A stretch of 64,000 bases of DNA, taken from NCBI GenBank assembly GCA_002286855.1, contig NRSV01000097.1, forward strand, positions 1-64,000. Direction: 5' to 3'. The stretch is from Bipolaris cookei (Eukaryota > Ascomycota > Dothideomycetes > Pleosporales > Pleosporaceae). Both the position numbers and the translations under genes were made by a program. A model generated the notes under the pieces. That model worked only from the letters and a program-made list of their open reading frames with translations, was not told the DNA's origin and ran no database searches. Positions 45,399-56,673 of the stretch are shown in pieces (the first letter of the stretch is position 1; each line of letters begins with the position of its first letter).

Positions 45399-46774
45399 TT
45401 ATTTTTGCGACGTTGGCAGAGTCGGTTGCTCCTTCTTCATTTGCACCTTGCCGTAGCCGTACACAAGCCCACTAAAGAAGCCCAGCAAGATCGCTGTCAC
45501 GCTACCAAATGTCACCGGAGCGCCGAAAAACACAATGCCACTAATCGCAAGCGGTAGCTTGTTCAGGTACCCTACAAAAGAATACGTCGTCGATGACGTT
45601 TTGCGAATGCACCATGCAGACGAGTAGGAGATGAAGATTGCGCCCAGGCCAGAGTAAATCATGCCAATGACGAGGTTGGCGCGCGTTTCCACGGGGAAGT
45701 TGCGCGAGAGATTGGCAGAAGAGTAGTCTTCGGTGATGAAAGAGCAGGCAAGGAGAATGGGGAGGGAGAGCAGGTTATTGTAGTACATTGCTGTTGGAAG
45801 AGCGTTTGATTAGATCGGATCGTTCCCAAAAAAGAAACGGCTAAACGCAGGAATAGGGACGCATAGGGTTGAGACTTACTATCCCAGTCTTTGAACTGTA
45901 GCGAAGTGATGTACTTGCGCGTGCCCAGGACATAAGAGGCACTGCAGACGATGTTGAGGCCCATCCAGATGTAACCTGCGTTTAGGGTTGACATGGCGTC
46001 ATCTGTGGTCTGCGTCCTGTCCCCAGTGCCGTGGAGGACGACTTGGATATCGGCCCAAGCGGCAATGATGGAGCTGAGCACCATAAGGCCAAAGGACAGA
46101 AGGAGCAAGGGAGTTACTTTGCCGCCGAACCACAAGACTTCACCATAGGCAATGACGACAATGGTTAGATTCTTGAAAATTGTGTAGACAGGGACGGAAA
46201 GAAACTGGAGAGCCTTGGTGCTAGTATAGATCATGCCAACGAAGAACAAGGACACTGGGAGCCCTGATGCAGTGTTAGTAGAAGACAAGTGATTGCAGGT
46301 CCGACGTTGACATGTTTGCAGACACATACACTTTTTGGCCTTGCCGCTTTCCAAAGCAACAAGGTTGGGAATCATGCCCATCTGCTTTAGAACGAGGATT
46401 GCAGCCGTGCAAATGACAGCCTGATCACGTGGTTGTCAGCAATTTTGCATCTTTGTTTTTTGGAGTGGCATCAAGACTTAATCGCCGTGAGTCAGGGAAT
46501 TACACACCTGGATGGCTAGATAGAGGAAGTTGAGGTTCCAGGACGAGCCGGAGACGACATACTTGTTCACGACTGTCATGCTGATTGAAGAAAAGCAGTA
46601 GGCCAACACAGCAGCTGCAGAATGATTTTCAAGCTGCGAGATAAGACTGCCTGTGTTTTCTTCCGCAACAGATGCTGAGGGTACTGCAGGCTTCTGTAGG
46701 AAGGCCTCCCTCTCACTCGAGTCCTGGTCTATGTCGTTCATTTCAATATCATCATCGTGTTTTTTGCCCGACAT
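45399..46774 (-). CDS. VRG4: GDP-mannose transporter of the Golgi
   Basis: Exons 46774-46508, 46420-46330, 46263-45880 and 45790-45399; introns of 87, 66 and 89 bp; 377 aa, the usual length. A short acidic cytoplasmic N-terminus (MSGKKHDDDIEMNDIDQ) leads into about ten membrane helices. The family motif FFVGMIYTSTKALQFLSVPV with YTIFKNLTIVVIAYGE is present. The nucleotide-sugar motif is GYLNKLPLAISG, keeping the LNK core of the GALNK motif that recognises GDP-mannose; the Ala to Tyr change inside it is unusual. It carries GDP-mannose into the Golgi lumen in exchange for GMP, feeding mannosylation of proteins and sphingolipids, and is normally essential. Introns were placed by family continuity (e.g. 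KAKKW-LPVSLFF). Divergent from the Maf gene. Confidence 0.93.
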
Positions 46775-47724
46775 TGTAGCTAATCGTCGCAAACAGCGCT
46801 TCCAACTTCAAAGCAAGGGTCCTATTAAAGGGGAAAAGAAAAGAAACAAAGTGTGAATAGAGCGCAAAACGCGTTGATTGCAAGTTGTTGAAGAAAGTAT
46901 GTACTCTGAAATTATACCAGCCCCTATTATCTTATCAAAAATGCTTACCCAAACGGGTCTAGCATCTTGTATACGATGGGAGTGTGGCCGAGCTGAGCAC
47001 GAGATAATTTTAATTCTTAGAATCCGCTAGCAAAGAGACTGCAATGCGCAGGCTGGCCTTCTAGTCTAAGAATGACACAAGTCCCAAGTTCTAACCAGGG
47101 ATACAGTATGTAAGCATTTGATTAGCAAAAACCGTTGCCACGGTTTTTAAGCTCACAACTAGTGGCCGGTACCGAGTCGCCAAAAAAGATTGCTCGTGCT
47201 TTTTACTCAATTTACGTCGGCTCCCCAACAAAAGGTCGGAAGCCAAATATAGAATTTCCTTTTTGTACGATAGACGCAGGTATCATCATCTCGGAGTGTG
47301 AATAAGACTCGAAAAGATATTTGTCGACTATGGTCTTGCGAGATGATGCGAGGTGAATTGCATGCTACCCTGCGCCAAGCACGACTGCGATGCCCCTGAA
47401 CAATAGCTTTTAGAAGACAGCACAAGTGTCTGGTGACGGTCTATTGTACATTCTGGGGGATCGCGGATGTGATATACGCTACTACTGTTGCAAAGGAAAA
47501 GCAGATGTAAAGCAGATCTGCGCTGCACCGACCGTCAATGTTGAGGCAGGAAGCTTGGGCCGGGGCCTGTCAACTTCCCGGACTCGTTGATAGCACACAA
47601 ACAACAGACATTACCAGCCACCTAACACCGCATAATTGTTCTGTGCTATCCATCAGGCCATTTCTTATCCTCTACAAACGCTTTGTGTCGGACTGCAGTC
47701 GCTATTGATTGTCATATCGCTACA
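46775..47724. other. Divergent promoter region (GDP-mannose transporter / Maf)
   Basis: 950 bp with no supported gene. A tRNA-like string at 46980 was examined and rejected. The Maf leader (about 47600-47724) is pyrimidine-rich. Confidence 0.5.
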
Positions 47725-48683
47725 ATGGACGCCAAAGAACCACTACTCCCATCGGATCCTCCACCCTCGTACGAAGACGCACGCAAATCGCCTCTTGCCC
47801 ACAACAGATCAGCCTCGGGCGCAGCGCCAGGCAAAAGACCGCCTCCTGGCCCTCCACCGCCGCTCAGCTTACCCGCGCTGAATCAGCTGAGGGGGTCCAG
47901 GGTCGTCCTTGCAAGCAAATCACCAAGAAGGAGACAGCTGCTTGCGCAGGTATGTACCCAAACGCCTGCCACCTCGCGCGCATATAATGAATGTGCTGAC
48001 ACCAAGTAGCTTGGCCTGACCAAGGTCGATGTATGTCCTTCGCAGTTTGCCGAGAACCTCGACCACTCCATGGGCGCGCTCAACTATGTGCTCGAAACCG
48101 CGTCCGCCAAAGCACTCGATGTCTACAAAGCCGAACTCAACAACGAAGAACGCGGCGAGCCGGCAATTGTAATTTCGGCCGACACCATCATAGTTTCCCA
48201 CGACGGACGAATACTGGAAAAGCCACGGAGCGAGGCACATCACATAGGCATGCTGAAGATGCTGAGAGATCAGGGTGAGCACAAGGTCATAACAGCCGTG
48301 GTGGTGATGCGGCCGCTGGAGTCGGCCGTAGTCCCGGGCTATGCTATGCAAACGCATGTTGAGGAAACGACCGTTAGATTCGATCCTAACGGTGAGTCGC
48401 CCTCCATTGAGAGGTGCACAGGCTGCATGACTGACAAATGGTAGTGACGGACGAGCTTATTCTAGCATACGTAAGAACACGCGACGGAAACGACAAGGCA
48501 GGTGGATATGGCATCCAAACGGCTGGTTCGGTGCTCATCGAACGCATAGAGGGCTCCTACGACAACGTCGTGGGACTGCCGCTTAGGGCTACTCTCAAGC
48601 TTATCGAGAATATCATGCAGCCCGAGGAAGAAGAAGAAGATGATGGGGATTTTTTCGTTGACAGCAAAGAGGAGGAGGACTAG
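47725..48683 (+). CDS. Maf-like nucleotide pyrophosphatase (dTTP/UTP type)
   Basis: Exons 47725-47949, 48010-48391 and 48445-48683; introns 60 and 53 bp; 281 aa. A Pro-rich extension of about 55 residues precedes the domain. Diagnostic Maf motifs: VVLASKSPRRRQLL at the start, the catalytic Asp in VISADTIIV, ILEKPRSEAHHIGML, and GGYGIQTAGSVLIERIEGSY near the end. Maf proteins hydrolyse non-canonical or excess nucleoside triphosphates to monophosphates and pyrophosphate, cleaning the nucleotide pool. ATG 47725 is the first in frame. Intron 2 is phase 1 and rebuilds FDPNVTDELILAYV. The C-terminus ends in a very acidic tail (PEEEEEDDGDFFVD), an extension beyond the bacterial fold. Confidence 0.93.
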
Positions 48684-49607
48684 TCACATAACTTGACACG
48701 CTCTTGTCGTAGCCATCTTGTGTAGGGGTCGTGGCTGGTCCAGGGTTAAAGCATTACAGGTATGAATGATAGACTCATGGACGTGCGTATGTATGCAGAA
48801 TGCAAGTACCATACATGCGTAGTACTACAAGCTTAATCAGATCTCGGGCGAATAGTTTGCCCATCTCGGATTATGAGTTGTACCACATGTGCCCACGCGG
48901 ACCAAACAAGCGCCTTCGGCTTACGCAGGCGCTGTCAGCTTTACCAACTCTGGTCTGGATTATTGGATTTCTGATACAAGAGGCTATCGCTAAGCTTTTT
49001 GCATGGTCAGAACTTTGTTGTGACACTCGCACTCGGACTCACCGCTAGGTTGGATAGAGAGAGGGTCCTTTTCCTCAACCCCTCCATTACCAATCACTGC
49101 CCCACTTGCCTCGGCTCATCAGCCCTACCCTCTCGACGGGCACCTTTCCCAAGCCGGCATCTCCCCGGCGCGACGCTCGTCATGGCTTCGTGTCTTCCTT
49201 TGCTGTCTTGAAGATTCTGCAACTCCGATAAGTCTCATCCATCCATATCGAGACACCTTCCTTGCACAGCACGACTAAAATTGCGCCACTTGCCGGTTAC
49301 TGCCCGAAATGCCCTGTTGTGCAAGGGCATGCCCCGGCCCCGGCGACCCTGGATTACAGATGCAGATGATGCAAGAAGGATCTTTTCCTCGGCCGTGAAA
49401 TCATTCTTTTGCTTAGTATTGCGTTCTACTGCCACTATATAGGTACTCGGTGCTGCCATTCTTTTTTACTCTTTTCAAATCAATCCAGTTCCAACCTTTT
49501 GCAACAACAACCTCTGTTCTTTTTTGATACCCAGTCTAGAATTATTTTTTTCATTCGATACTCCGACGACACACCACATCACACGACTAGTAGTAACAAA
49601 CTTCACC
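48684..49607. other. Intergenic; promoter and leader of the MDR gene at right
   Basis: No gene seen. GTAGTACTAC at 48819-48828. The right 170 bp look like a strong fungal promoter: a TATA-like CTATATAG near 49436 and a CT-rich stretch (49460-49500), then a CAAC-rich leader. Confidence 0.55.
49434..49442 (+). promoter_or_regulatory. TATA-like element of the MDR oxidoreductase gene
   Basis: ACTATATAG about 170 bp before the start codon, followed by a pyrimidine-rich tract. This arrangement is common in highly expressed fungal genes. Confidence 0.35.
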
Positions 49608-50672
49608 ATGGTTCAGAACAAGGGTCTCATTTTCAAGAAGGTGCCTCAGGGCTGGCCAAAGCCTGGCGAGGACATTGCCGTTGAAGATCGCCCAATCGAC
49701 CTCAACCAGGACCTGCCAGAGGGCTCTATTCTCGTAAAGAACTTTTATGCCTCGTTCGACCCTTACCAGCGTGGACGCATGCGTGCTCCCGAAACCAAGT
49801 CATACTCTCCTCCCTTTGAGCTGGGCAAGCCCATGACCAACCGCTCTATCTTCAAGGTCGTCAAGTCCAACAACCAAAAGTTCAGCGAGGGCGAGACGCT
49901 GATTACAATGGGTGTCACGCCTATTGAGGAGTACTCTGTTCTTGACAAGGCTGCCGCAGATATCTGCAAAAAGCTCGAGAACCCCTACAACCTGGACTCC
50001 AGGTATTTCCTCGGCCCCCTCGGTATGCCCGGTCTGACTGCCTGGTCATCCTTCTACGAGATTGGGCAGCCCAAGAAGAACGAAACCATTTTCATTTCTG
50101 CCGCCTCAGGCGCCGTCGGCCAGCTCGTTGGCCAACTCGCCAAGCACGAGGGCCTCACCGTCATCGGCAGCGTCGGCGACGACAAGAAGCTCGACTTCAT
50201 CACCAACGACCTCAAGTTCGACGCCGGCTTCAACTACAAGAAGGAGAAGCCCGCAGACGCCCTCGCCCGCCTCGCCTCCAACGGCATCGACATCTACTAC
50301 GAAAACGTCGGCGGCGAGCAGCTCGAAGCCGCCATCAACGCCATGAACACCTTCGGCCGCATCATCGCCTGCGGCATGATTTCCCAGTACAACTCAAAGC
50401 AAGAGGAACTCTACCCCATCCGCAACCTCATGAACATCGTCACTAAGCGCATCACCATGCGCGGCTTCATCGTCAGCGACGCAAATATGGGCCCCAAGCA
50501 TGCAAAGGAACACCAGGAGAAGCTGCAGAAGTGGCTGGCTGATGGTACATTCAAGGCTCAGATTAGCGTCACAGAGGGCATTGATAATGCCGTTGAGGGG
50601 TTCTTGGGTATGCTTGAGGGCAAGAACTTTGGCAAGACTATTTTGCAGATTGCGGACTTGACGAAGGAGTAA
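49608..50672 (+). CDS. Zinc-independent MDR oxidoreductase (alkenal/one reductase, PTGR-like)
   Basis: Single exon, 354 aa, starting in the context CACC-ATG-G. ADH_N_2 domain first (WPKPGEDIAVEDRPIDLNQD, FYASFDPYQRGRM), then a Rossmann fold with the nucleotide loop SAASGAVGQLVGQLAK and later YYENVGGEQLEAAINAM. The zinc-ligand Cys and His set of classical alcohol dehydrogenases is absent. This set of motifs marks the NADP(H)-dependent double-bond reductases (leukotriene B4 dehydrogenase / 2-alkenal reductase), which reduce reactive enals and enones. Cytosolic; no targeting signal. Strong preference for C-ending codons and a TATA/CT-rich leader suggest high expression, perhaps in oxidative stress. 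The exact substrate is open. Confidence 0.92.
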   Translation: MVQNKGLIFKKVPQGWPKPGEDIAVEDRPIDLNQDLPEGSILVKNFYASFDPYQRGRMRAPETKSYSPPFELGKPMTNRSIFKVVKSNNQKFSEGETLITMGVTPIEEYSVLDKAAADICKKLENPYNLDSRYFLGPLGMPGLTAWSSFYEIGQPKKNETIFISAASGAVGQLVGQLAKHEGLTVIGSVGDDKKLDFITNDLKFDAGFNYKKEKPADALARLASNGIDIYYENVGGEQLEAAINAMNTFGRIIACGMISQYNSKQEELYPIRNLMNIVTKRITMRGFIVSDANMGPKHAKEHQEKLQKWLADGTFKAQISVTEGIDNAVEGFLGMLEGKNFGKTILQIADLTKE

Positions 50673-51536
50673 GATAAGAAAATCAACTTTGGTCGAGGGG
50701 TTGATTTTTTTTCAGCGAATATACCGGCTCAAGGTTATACCATTACTGTATAGAAGAATGAATCAATGTAAAATATTGACAGAATATGTACATTTTTTGC
50801 TCTAAAAGTGACGTGATCTAGTGATCAAATCGATAGAGCAACAGAAAGAGAGATAGAGTAGACATGAATGACTCTCCTTTGACATAAAAATGATGGAAAT
50901 ATAGTAAAAGTGCTTGATTACTTCCATCAAGGATCATAAGAGGTCAGTCTCGTTGACAAAGTGTGGCAGCCTCCCTCAAGGCGGCCCAAGTCAACAAGAC
51001 GGCTCTTGTTTCTACCCTCGAATGCCTCCATCCATCCATCCCATATACGCTTTTCAAGAAAAGAAAAGTAAAGCAAGAAAAATGTACACTTAAAGTTGAA
51101 GTTCCACTCGGGTGGACAAGTCAAGTGACCAAGTCCGACGACGTTCAGATACAGAACCCGTGAAAAAAAAACTCCCATATTTCCTCAAAACTATTACCCA
51201 CCCACCAATTATGCAACCATCAAACCCAGACATAGGAGAGAGAGAGAGAAAGTGAGAGTCTGGTTTGACATCCCTTGAGAAAACATGCAGCCCTGGATAT
51301 GCAATACAAAATAGAGAAAAAATAAATAAAGATATGACTTTTGAAGAAAAGGGTGGATGCCAGCAAGTGCACAGCGATTGCGACTGAAAGTGGTCTCCAG
51401 AGTGTTGAAGTTGTGCTCGGATTCAGCAGAGAATCCTTCCGTGTGTTTCCAGTTGGCCTGAACGCTGTCATCTGTTAATTCTTGTTCCAGTCTTGCAACA
51501 ATGTTCCTTGCGCTTTCTTGGTTTACACACCGCCCC
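50673..51536. other. Convergent intergenic region, no gene seen
   Basis: Between the MDR gene (+) and the 1253-aa protein gene (-). Short frames on both strands are unsupported. A purine-rich GAGAGA patch lies at about 51235-51260. Confidence 0.6.
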
Positions 51537-54500
51537 TCATGCAGCGCTCAGCGCATGTACAACCAACACTGGCACAAGTGCCGCAATGACAAGGCTAACA
51601 TTAACTGTGATACCAGCAATAAGCGCCATCCTCTTCGAGTATGGCGTGCAGTGACCAAGATGACCGTTGGTCATTGAGGCGATGACGCTGTCTCCCATGA
51701 AGCGAAAGAGAATTATAGCCGGTGGAAGCACGCAAAACGCCGCGAATATCATCCAAGAAAGCTTACGCCTTCTTTCTTCATCTTCAGGGTTAACTTTACG
51801 TTCTACACAGAGCAAGTGAGGCGAATGTATGTAGCCAATGGTGCTTCGAGATGGAGCTGGATAAATCTCGAGGCTGGGGAATGAACGATGTAGAGGTGTG
51901 TTCGTGTCACTAGTCGATGGACGATCACCACCTAAAAAGTGTGTGATATGAGTACGTTTTGTTGAAGAAGTTGATCGAGCTTCAGGCGATAGAAACATTT
52001 CTCGTAGTTTTGTCTGACCTGGTACAGCGGATCGACTCGTGCGACGTTGATTTCGTACAAAAGTAGTTGAGTTCCGGAGGTCCCGACAACCATCAAGAGG
52101 CGAACAGATCTCTTGCGCTTGTCTTAATGCCTTTGAACTAGGGAAGAGAGTCATCTCAGATGTCGCCCGGCCATGCTTTGGCCCATGGGTTGATTGACGC
52201 TGGCTTATCCGCGTGACGCTGCCGGTAGCAGGAAATGGCGATGCATAAAACCCAGTGTAGTCCGAACTGGAACTGTGTCGGCCAATGGTCGAACTTTGTC
52301 TCACACCGGGACTGCTAGTGTTTGTAACACTACTAGTTGTCCTGCACGTAGTCGTTTTGCGAGGAGTGCCGGTAAGCTTGCCTTTTGAACCGACAATTGA
52401 GAGCTTCTCAAGCATGGTTTGCCGTCCTCGACCGATGGGACCGCTCGGAGGGCCTGACATGTATGCCGGTTCTTGATTTTCAAGCACATCTGATTGAGGG
52501 ATCTGTGCTGCTAGCGGCTCATTAATGATGATGTTCTCATTAGGGCCAGAAGCTAATAGTTCTTGTGTTTCTTTGTCACCGAAGGCATACGGGTTTGCCG
52601 GCCGAGTAGAAGTATATGAGTGTCCTTTGGCATCATGTCCCAAAGCACTTTCTCGATCAGCAGAGTATTGGAACCCCGGCTTATCCCCCGAGGCAAACGG
52701 GTGAGCGGGTAACGGAGAGGAAGAAGTGTTGGGCGTCGTGTGCATGTCCGAGTGGATATTCAATCCAGGGGGCGGCGACCTGAAAGGATGAAAGTGCTGA
52801 GTCAGGATTGGACTTGGGTGATTGTAGTAGTTAGATCGAGCTGGTGACTGAGCTTGTTTTACCCAAGATGGGAGTGAACCATCCAAATTCAATCCGAGGC
52901 TATTGCGCGTTCCCTCACTACTGCTATAGTCTGCGATACTGTCGAGCGACCCGAGATCTTTTAAGTCTCTACTGTTGCCGCCGACTGTCTCCCAATCATC
53001 TCGCTCTTCCACAGCGGCTCCCTCGTCATCATCCAAAGATATGTCGGTGACTGTTCTGTTTAGCAGCTGGCTGCCTGAGTTGCGTCTGGACCAGATGGCT
53101 GGAATCTTGTTGTCAATTCGTTGTTGGTTCACTGTGTCTTGAAAGATTTGTTCAGCTTGATCAAGAGCTTCCTTGGGTGTATTGGGGCTATCAGCCTCCA
53201 CTTGTGAGTACGACGAGGAGGGTCCGAGAGGGTTGATTTTTGGTTGAGAGTACGATGAAGAATGCTCCAGATTCTGCGTTACATTAGGCTTTATAGGGTT
53301 TTCGTAACGAGAAACATTTAGAAGATCGCGTGTATCTCCATAAGAGTTGGCCGATTCGTCCGAAGTTATTTCAGAAATTCCCGAAGCAGAAGGGAAGAAG
53401 GGAGATTCACTATACTCAAAAGCCGGCGCGAGTGGTGGTACCTCTTGTGGGGGCAAACCCGAAGAATGAGCGAACATTGATCGCCCTAGGAAGCCAGCGT
53501 TGATTTCTTGTAACGCAGGTTGTTGCATTACACACTCTAATGGATTGGCATTGTTTTTGTGATTGCTTATAAGGCCCTGCCGATAATTTGACGTGCGACG
53601 ATCATCTCCAGTATAGATAGATGAGGTTGGACATATCGAGTCTATGTCATCATAGTAGGATTTGGTCAAACCGCTTTCCTCTGAATGTGGTAACTGTGAA
53701 GTGGGCCTTGGCTCTAATTGTGTGGCGTTATCATCTGGTAACATTGATGAAAGCGGCTGTGTGTCATATCGTTCAATCGAGTACTTCTGTGATAACTCAG
53801 CCTCATCCTGTCCCGGAGAGAAGACCAGAAAGCTCTTAGGCGACATGGGGCCAGGAGATGTCATGAGAGACATTGCATCGACTGGGTCATAAGAGGTCTC
53901 AGGTATGGAGATATGTGGTCGAAGGGATCGTGGAAATTCCAAGTCCATGCTCATTGTCTCCGTGCTTACTTTTCGATTGTGAACTTCCTGTAGCTCCTCA
54001 TCTTGGGGCTTTAATGGTGCTTTGCTCAGTCGCTGTGTCAAGCTGCGAGTCAGACCTTTGAGAGAGAAGCGCGATTCACGTGCAGGCGTCTTCATAAATA
54101 GAGGGGAGGGTATATCAGCAGATTCTGGGCTGTACATGGGAGACGTATACGAAGAGGAGTTCGGGCTGAGAGCTGCGGGCGTTGGGGGAGCTGGAAGATC
54201 CGTATTCGAGTGACTGGGAGACTCTGCGGGACGTCTCAGAATACCTGCGTGCGCTGCATGGAAATCTCCATACACAGCTCGCTTGGGAGCCATCTGGTGC
54301 TCTGGTAAGCCAGATTTCAAGACAGATTGAATATCTCGTACCTCTGAAAAGGCGTCGTCGGAAGTGGGCACAGGGAAGTAGTCACTCGAGTCGACGTCCC
54401 GCGAGGGAGTGACAATGTTGTGCAGTAATAGAGAATCGCGAGGGTTTACCAGATCGAACGAGGCACCCCGGTAGTGAATAGTTGCAGGTGTTGTGGGTGG

Positions 54501-55298
54501 CGTTTCAGGCTTGGTAGCTGCGAAATTTTGTGGGTTCACATGGACAGGCTCTCTTTCGTCTTGCGATGGAGAGGGTGGCGAGTCTACTCGGTGAGGTAGC
54601 TGTGGGAATCGCGATAGCGAAAATGACGAATGTGTTTTTGTTGTTTGTGCGTCACTCCAACGTGTGCGCTCTGTGGACAAGCTTGGCGTAGCCGGAGGCA
54701 GTGGTAGTGTTTGTGAAGATTCTACGTCCACAGGGGAGGGGGGGAATGTAACCAAACCAGTGGTGGCAGGCGGTCTCGGTAACCTCTTTCTCGAGTTGAA
54801 GTAACGTACCTTGCTAGAGGAACTGGTAGTGGATAGGCTTGATATGCTACCTGTCTGCTGGCGAGGTTCAGTCGACTGTGCTCGAAATGGTAGTTCGGGT
54901 CGTGTTTGCTGGTGGAAAGTATGCAAAGTTGGTTTCAGTTGATGGGCTGATTGCGAAAAGTGAAGAGAGCGTTGTGGCAGACTGGAGTCTGGCCAAGTTG
55001 AGGGTGGCACTGAAGCAGCACGCTCAATATCGCTCAGTGCAGGCGCTGCAGGTTTCCTCCGGAGAGTTTTGCCTGGCGGTGGCGTTTCCTTCCGGGCAAG
55101 CGTAGGCGTGTGCTGTCGCTTGCGGTATTCGTGGATAGTGAGTGTGTGAACTGGGGTCCGTGAGGAGACTGAGGAAGTGAGTGAGTGGTGCGGGGAGTGA
55201 ACCGGCGTCGTAGGATTGCCAGCGTGCAGCCGCGGTGAAGCCCGATCAGAAGCCCACGGCGACTGTGAATGGGGGTAGAAGGCAGCCATATTCGGCAT
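51537..55298 (-). CDS. Large Ser-rich protein with C-terminal membrane hairpin, unidentified
   Basis: 1253 aa in a single uninterrupted exon from ATG 55298 (MPNMAAFYPHSQSPWASDRA). About the first 1150 residues are Ser/Pro/Thr-rich and likely disordered, with short basic and aromatic islands (FSLKGLTRSLTQRLSKAPLK, about residues 410-430). The C-terminus carries two hydrophobic helices (SWMIFAAFCVLPPAIILFRF and ALIAGITVNVSLVIAALVPV) separated by about 25 residues with CTPYSKRMA. The protein is therefore probably anchored by a tail hairpin with its bulk in the cytosol. I do not recognise the family. An open frame of 3.7 kb with no stop is itself strong evidence of coding. Possible roles such as ER or plasma-membrane scaffold are guesses. 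Confidence 0.82.
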   Translation of the reverse strand: MPNMAAFYPHSQSPWASDRASPRLHAGNPTTPVHSPHHSLTSSVSSRTPVHTLTIHEYRKRQHTPTLARKETPPPGKTLRRKPAAPALSDIERAASVPPSTWPDSSLPQRSLHFSQSAHQLKPTLHTFHQQTRPELPFRAQSTEPRQQTGSISSLSTTSSSSKVRYFNSRKRLPRPPATTGLVTFPPSPVDVESSQTLPLPPATPSLSTERTRWSDAQTTKTHSSFSLSRFPQLPHRVDSPPSPSQDEREPVHVNPQNFAATKPETPPTTPATIHYRGASFDLVNPRDSLLLHNIVTPSRDVDSSDYFPVPTSDDAFSEVRDIQSVLKSGLPEHQMAPKRAVYGDFHAAHAGILRRPAESPSHSNTDLPAPPTPAALSPNSSSYTSPMYSPESADIPSPLFMKTPARESRFSLKGLTRSLTQRLSKAPLKPQDEELQEVHNRKVSTETMSMDLEFPRSLRPHISIPETSYDPVDAMSLMTSPGPMSPKSFLVFSPGQDEAELSQKYSIERYDTQPLSSMLPDDNATQLEPRPTSQLPHSEESGLTKSYYDDIDSICPTSSIYTGDDRRTSNYRQGLISNHKNNANPLECVMQQPALQEINAGFLGRSMFAHSSGLPPQEVPPLAPAFEYSESPFFPSASGISEITSDESANSYGDTRDLLNVSRYENPIKPNVTQNLEHSSSYSQPKINPLGPSSSYSQVEADSPNTPKEALDQAEQIFQDTVNQQRIDNKIPAIWSRRNSGSQLLNRTVTDISLDDDEGAAVEERDDWETVGGNSRDLKDLGSLDSIADYSSSEGTRNSLGLNLDGSLPSWVKQAQSPARSNYYNHPSPILTQHFHPFRSPPPGLNIHSDMHTTPNTSSSPLPAHPFASGDKPGFQYSADRESALGHDAKGHSYTSTRPANPYAFGDKETQELLASGPNENIIINEPLAAQIPQSDVLENQEPAYMSGPPSGPIGRGRQTMLEKLSIVGSKGKLTGTPRKTTTCRTTSSVTNTSSPGVRQSSTIGRHSSSSDYTGFYASPFPATGSVTRISQRQSTHGPKHGRATSEMTLFPSSKALRQAQEICSPLDGCRDLRNSTTFVRNQRRTSRSAVPGQTKLREMFLSPEARSTSSTKRTHITHFLGGDRPSTSDTNTPLHRSFPSLEIYPAPSRSTIGYIHSPHLLCVERKVNPEDEERRRKLSWMIFAAFCVLPPAIILFRFMGDSVIASMTNGHLGHCTPYSKRMALIAGITVNVSLVIAALVPVLVVHALSAA

Positions 55299-56673
55299 GT
55301 GTGAAATATGTGTTTGAAAACACGGGAATTCTGTTTAGGCAGGCTTTCCCCGACGACAAACTTGCACTGCTATTAATGTCGCGGAGGCTTATGGGCTCTT
55401 GATCGGTCGTTTGTCTTGGATATCGAACTTGATGAAAGCGCTAGCGAACGCATGACGGAATCTACGCCATGGCAATGGGTTGCAGTAACCAGCACCGAAG
55501 ACTCTGGGTATCTTATCAGCCCTGTGTATTCTCCATCATACATGCAGTGCCCGACTAACCTCAATTGCCTTCGAACGTAAACTCGATCACCGTACCGATA
55601 AGGACTAAGTTTTGAGACCTATCCTTTGTCTAGTCCAAGATGAGAGTGCAGTACCACCTGTTTCTGCCTACAACTTTCTTATTATGCTGCCCTGATGTGA
55701 AGCGTATGTACGTAGGATAGAGCGACGTCAGAGGAAGCGAAGATTTGGGACGAACGTTCAGCAGCAAAGGCGAGGAAAGACGGGAGCATTAAATTCAGGG
55801 TCAATAGCAAAGAAGAAAGACTACAAGTGGTTGTTGGAGAGGAGAAGCGGACGAGGACGAGGAGGAAGGAGCGCTGCACGACGGCCTAGAGAGCGAGAGA
55901 CGAGGAAGGCACGACGCCGTGGTACCGGGTACCTGGGGAAGGAAGACGCGACAAAACATCATTCGGAGCAACATTTTCAGAACGGGGCCGTCAGCCCTAG
56001 ACATTTAGGGGAGGGTTCCGGGCAGTCGTCATCTCAGCAGACGACGCATTTCCACTGCATCCACGGTAGGTGTTATTGTTCATTACAACTACAAGGCTGT
56101 TGGGTGCGAAGAGAGAGCAATGCAGCGTCGTGGATGGCCGTCGCCTACTCGACCCCAGCCTAGCGCCTCCTACTCACCAGCCACTCAGACGTCGCAGATT
56201 CCCTCAGCCCCGAGACCGCAGATACGACCATCGAGCATCCTCAACCACTGGATCCCTTGCGCTGAATCCTGCTAGTATCCATCATCTCGTTTCGAACCCG
56301 CACAACCGGGTACCGGCAGCTGTCACATATCCAATCAGCCACTACCGAGCTGTTGCCTCGTCCTGTGACAAGCCGGCACCACCCAACTGATGGAATTGCT
56401 TCTATTCAAGTCACGTAAGCGAGCCATTAGCGACCTGCAAACTGCATGTTCGCCCGCATCAGATCATCGCAAGGTCACGCAGAATGCCCCTATCCTGATA
56501 CTGGCCCATTGATTTCTTGTGGCAGAATAGTAGATGCACACATGGAGGGTTAGCTTACGAATTGATTGTTATGTATATCGGGCCACATGCGCACATGTAC
56601 ATGTACTTTTCACGTGACCAGGTGTTTATTAACTGCTCCTCCAGCGTGTGTTCTATTTCCTCCATTCTCTGCA
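55299..56673. other. Intergenic region, no supported gene
   Basis: Frames at 55682-56004 (-) and 55831-56390 (+) overlap and are dominated by Arg, Ser or Leu from a purine-rich patch (55800-55920). No domain or splice context. Probably the leader of the 1253-aa gene plus the 3' flank of the next gene. Confidence 0.55.

Noticed and set aside
46979..47065. tRNA-like start (GGGAGTGTGGCCGAGC) resembling tRNA-Ser/Leu
   Set aside because: No matching acceptor strand, no T-loop consensus and no consistent anticodon stem follow.
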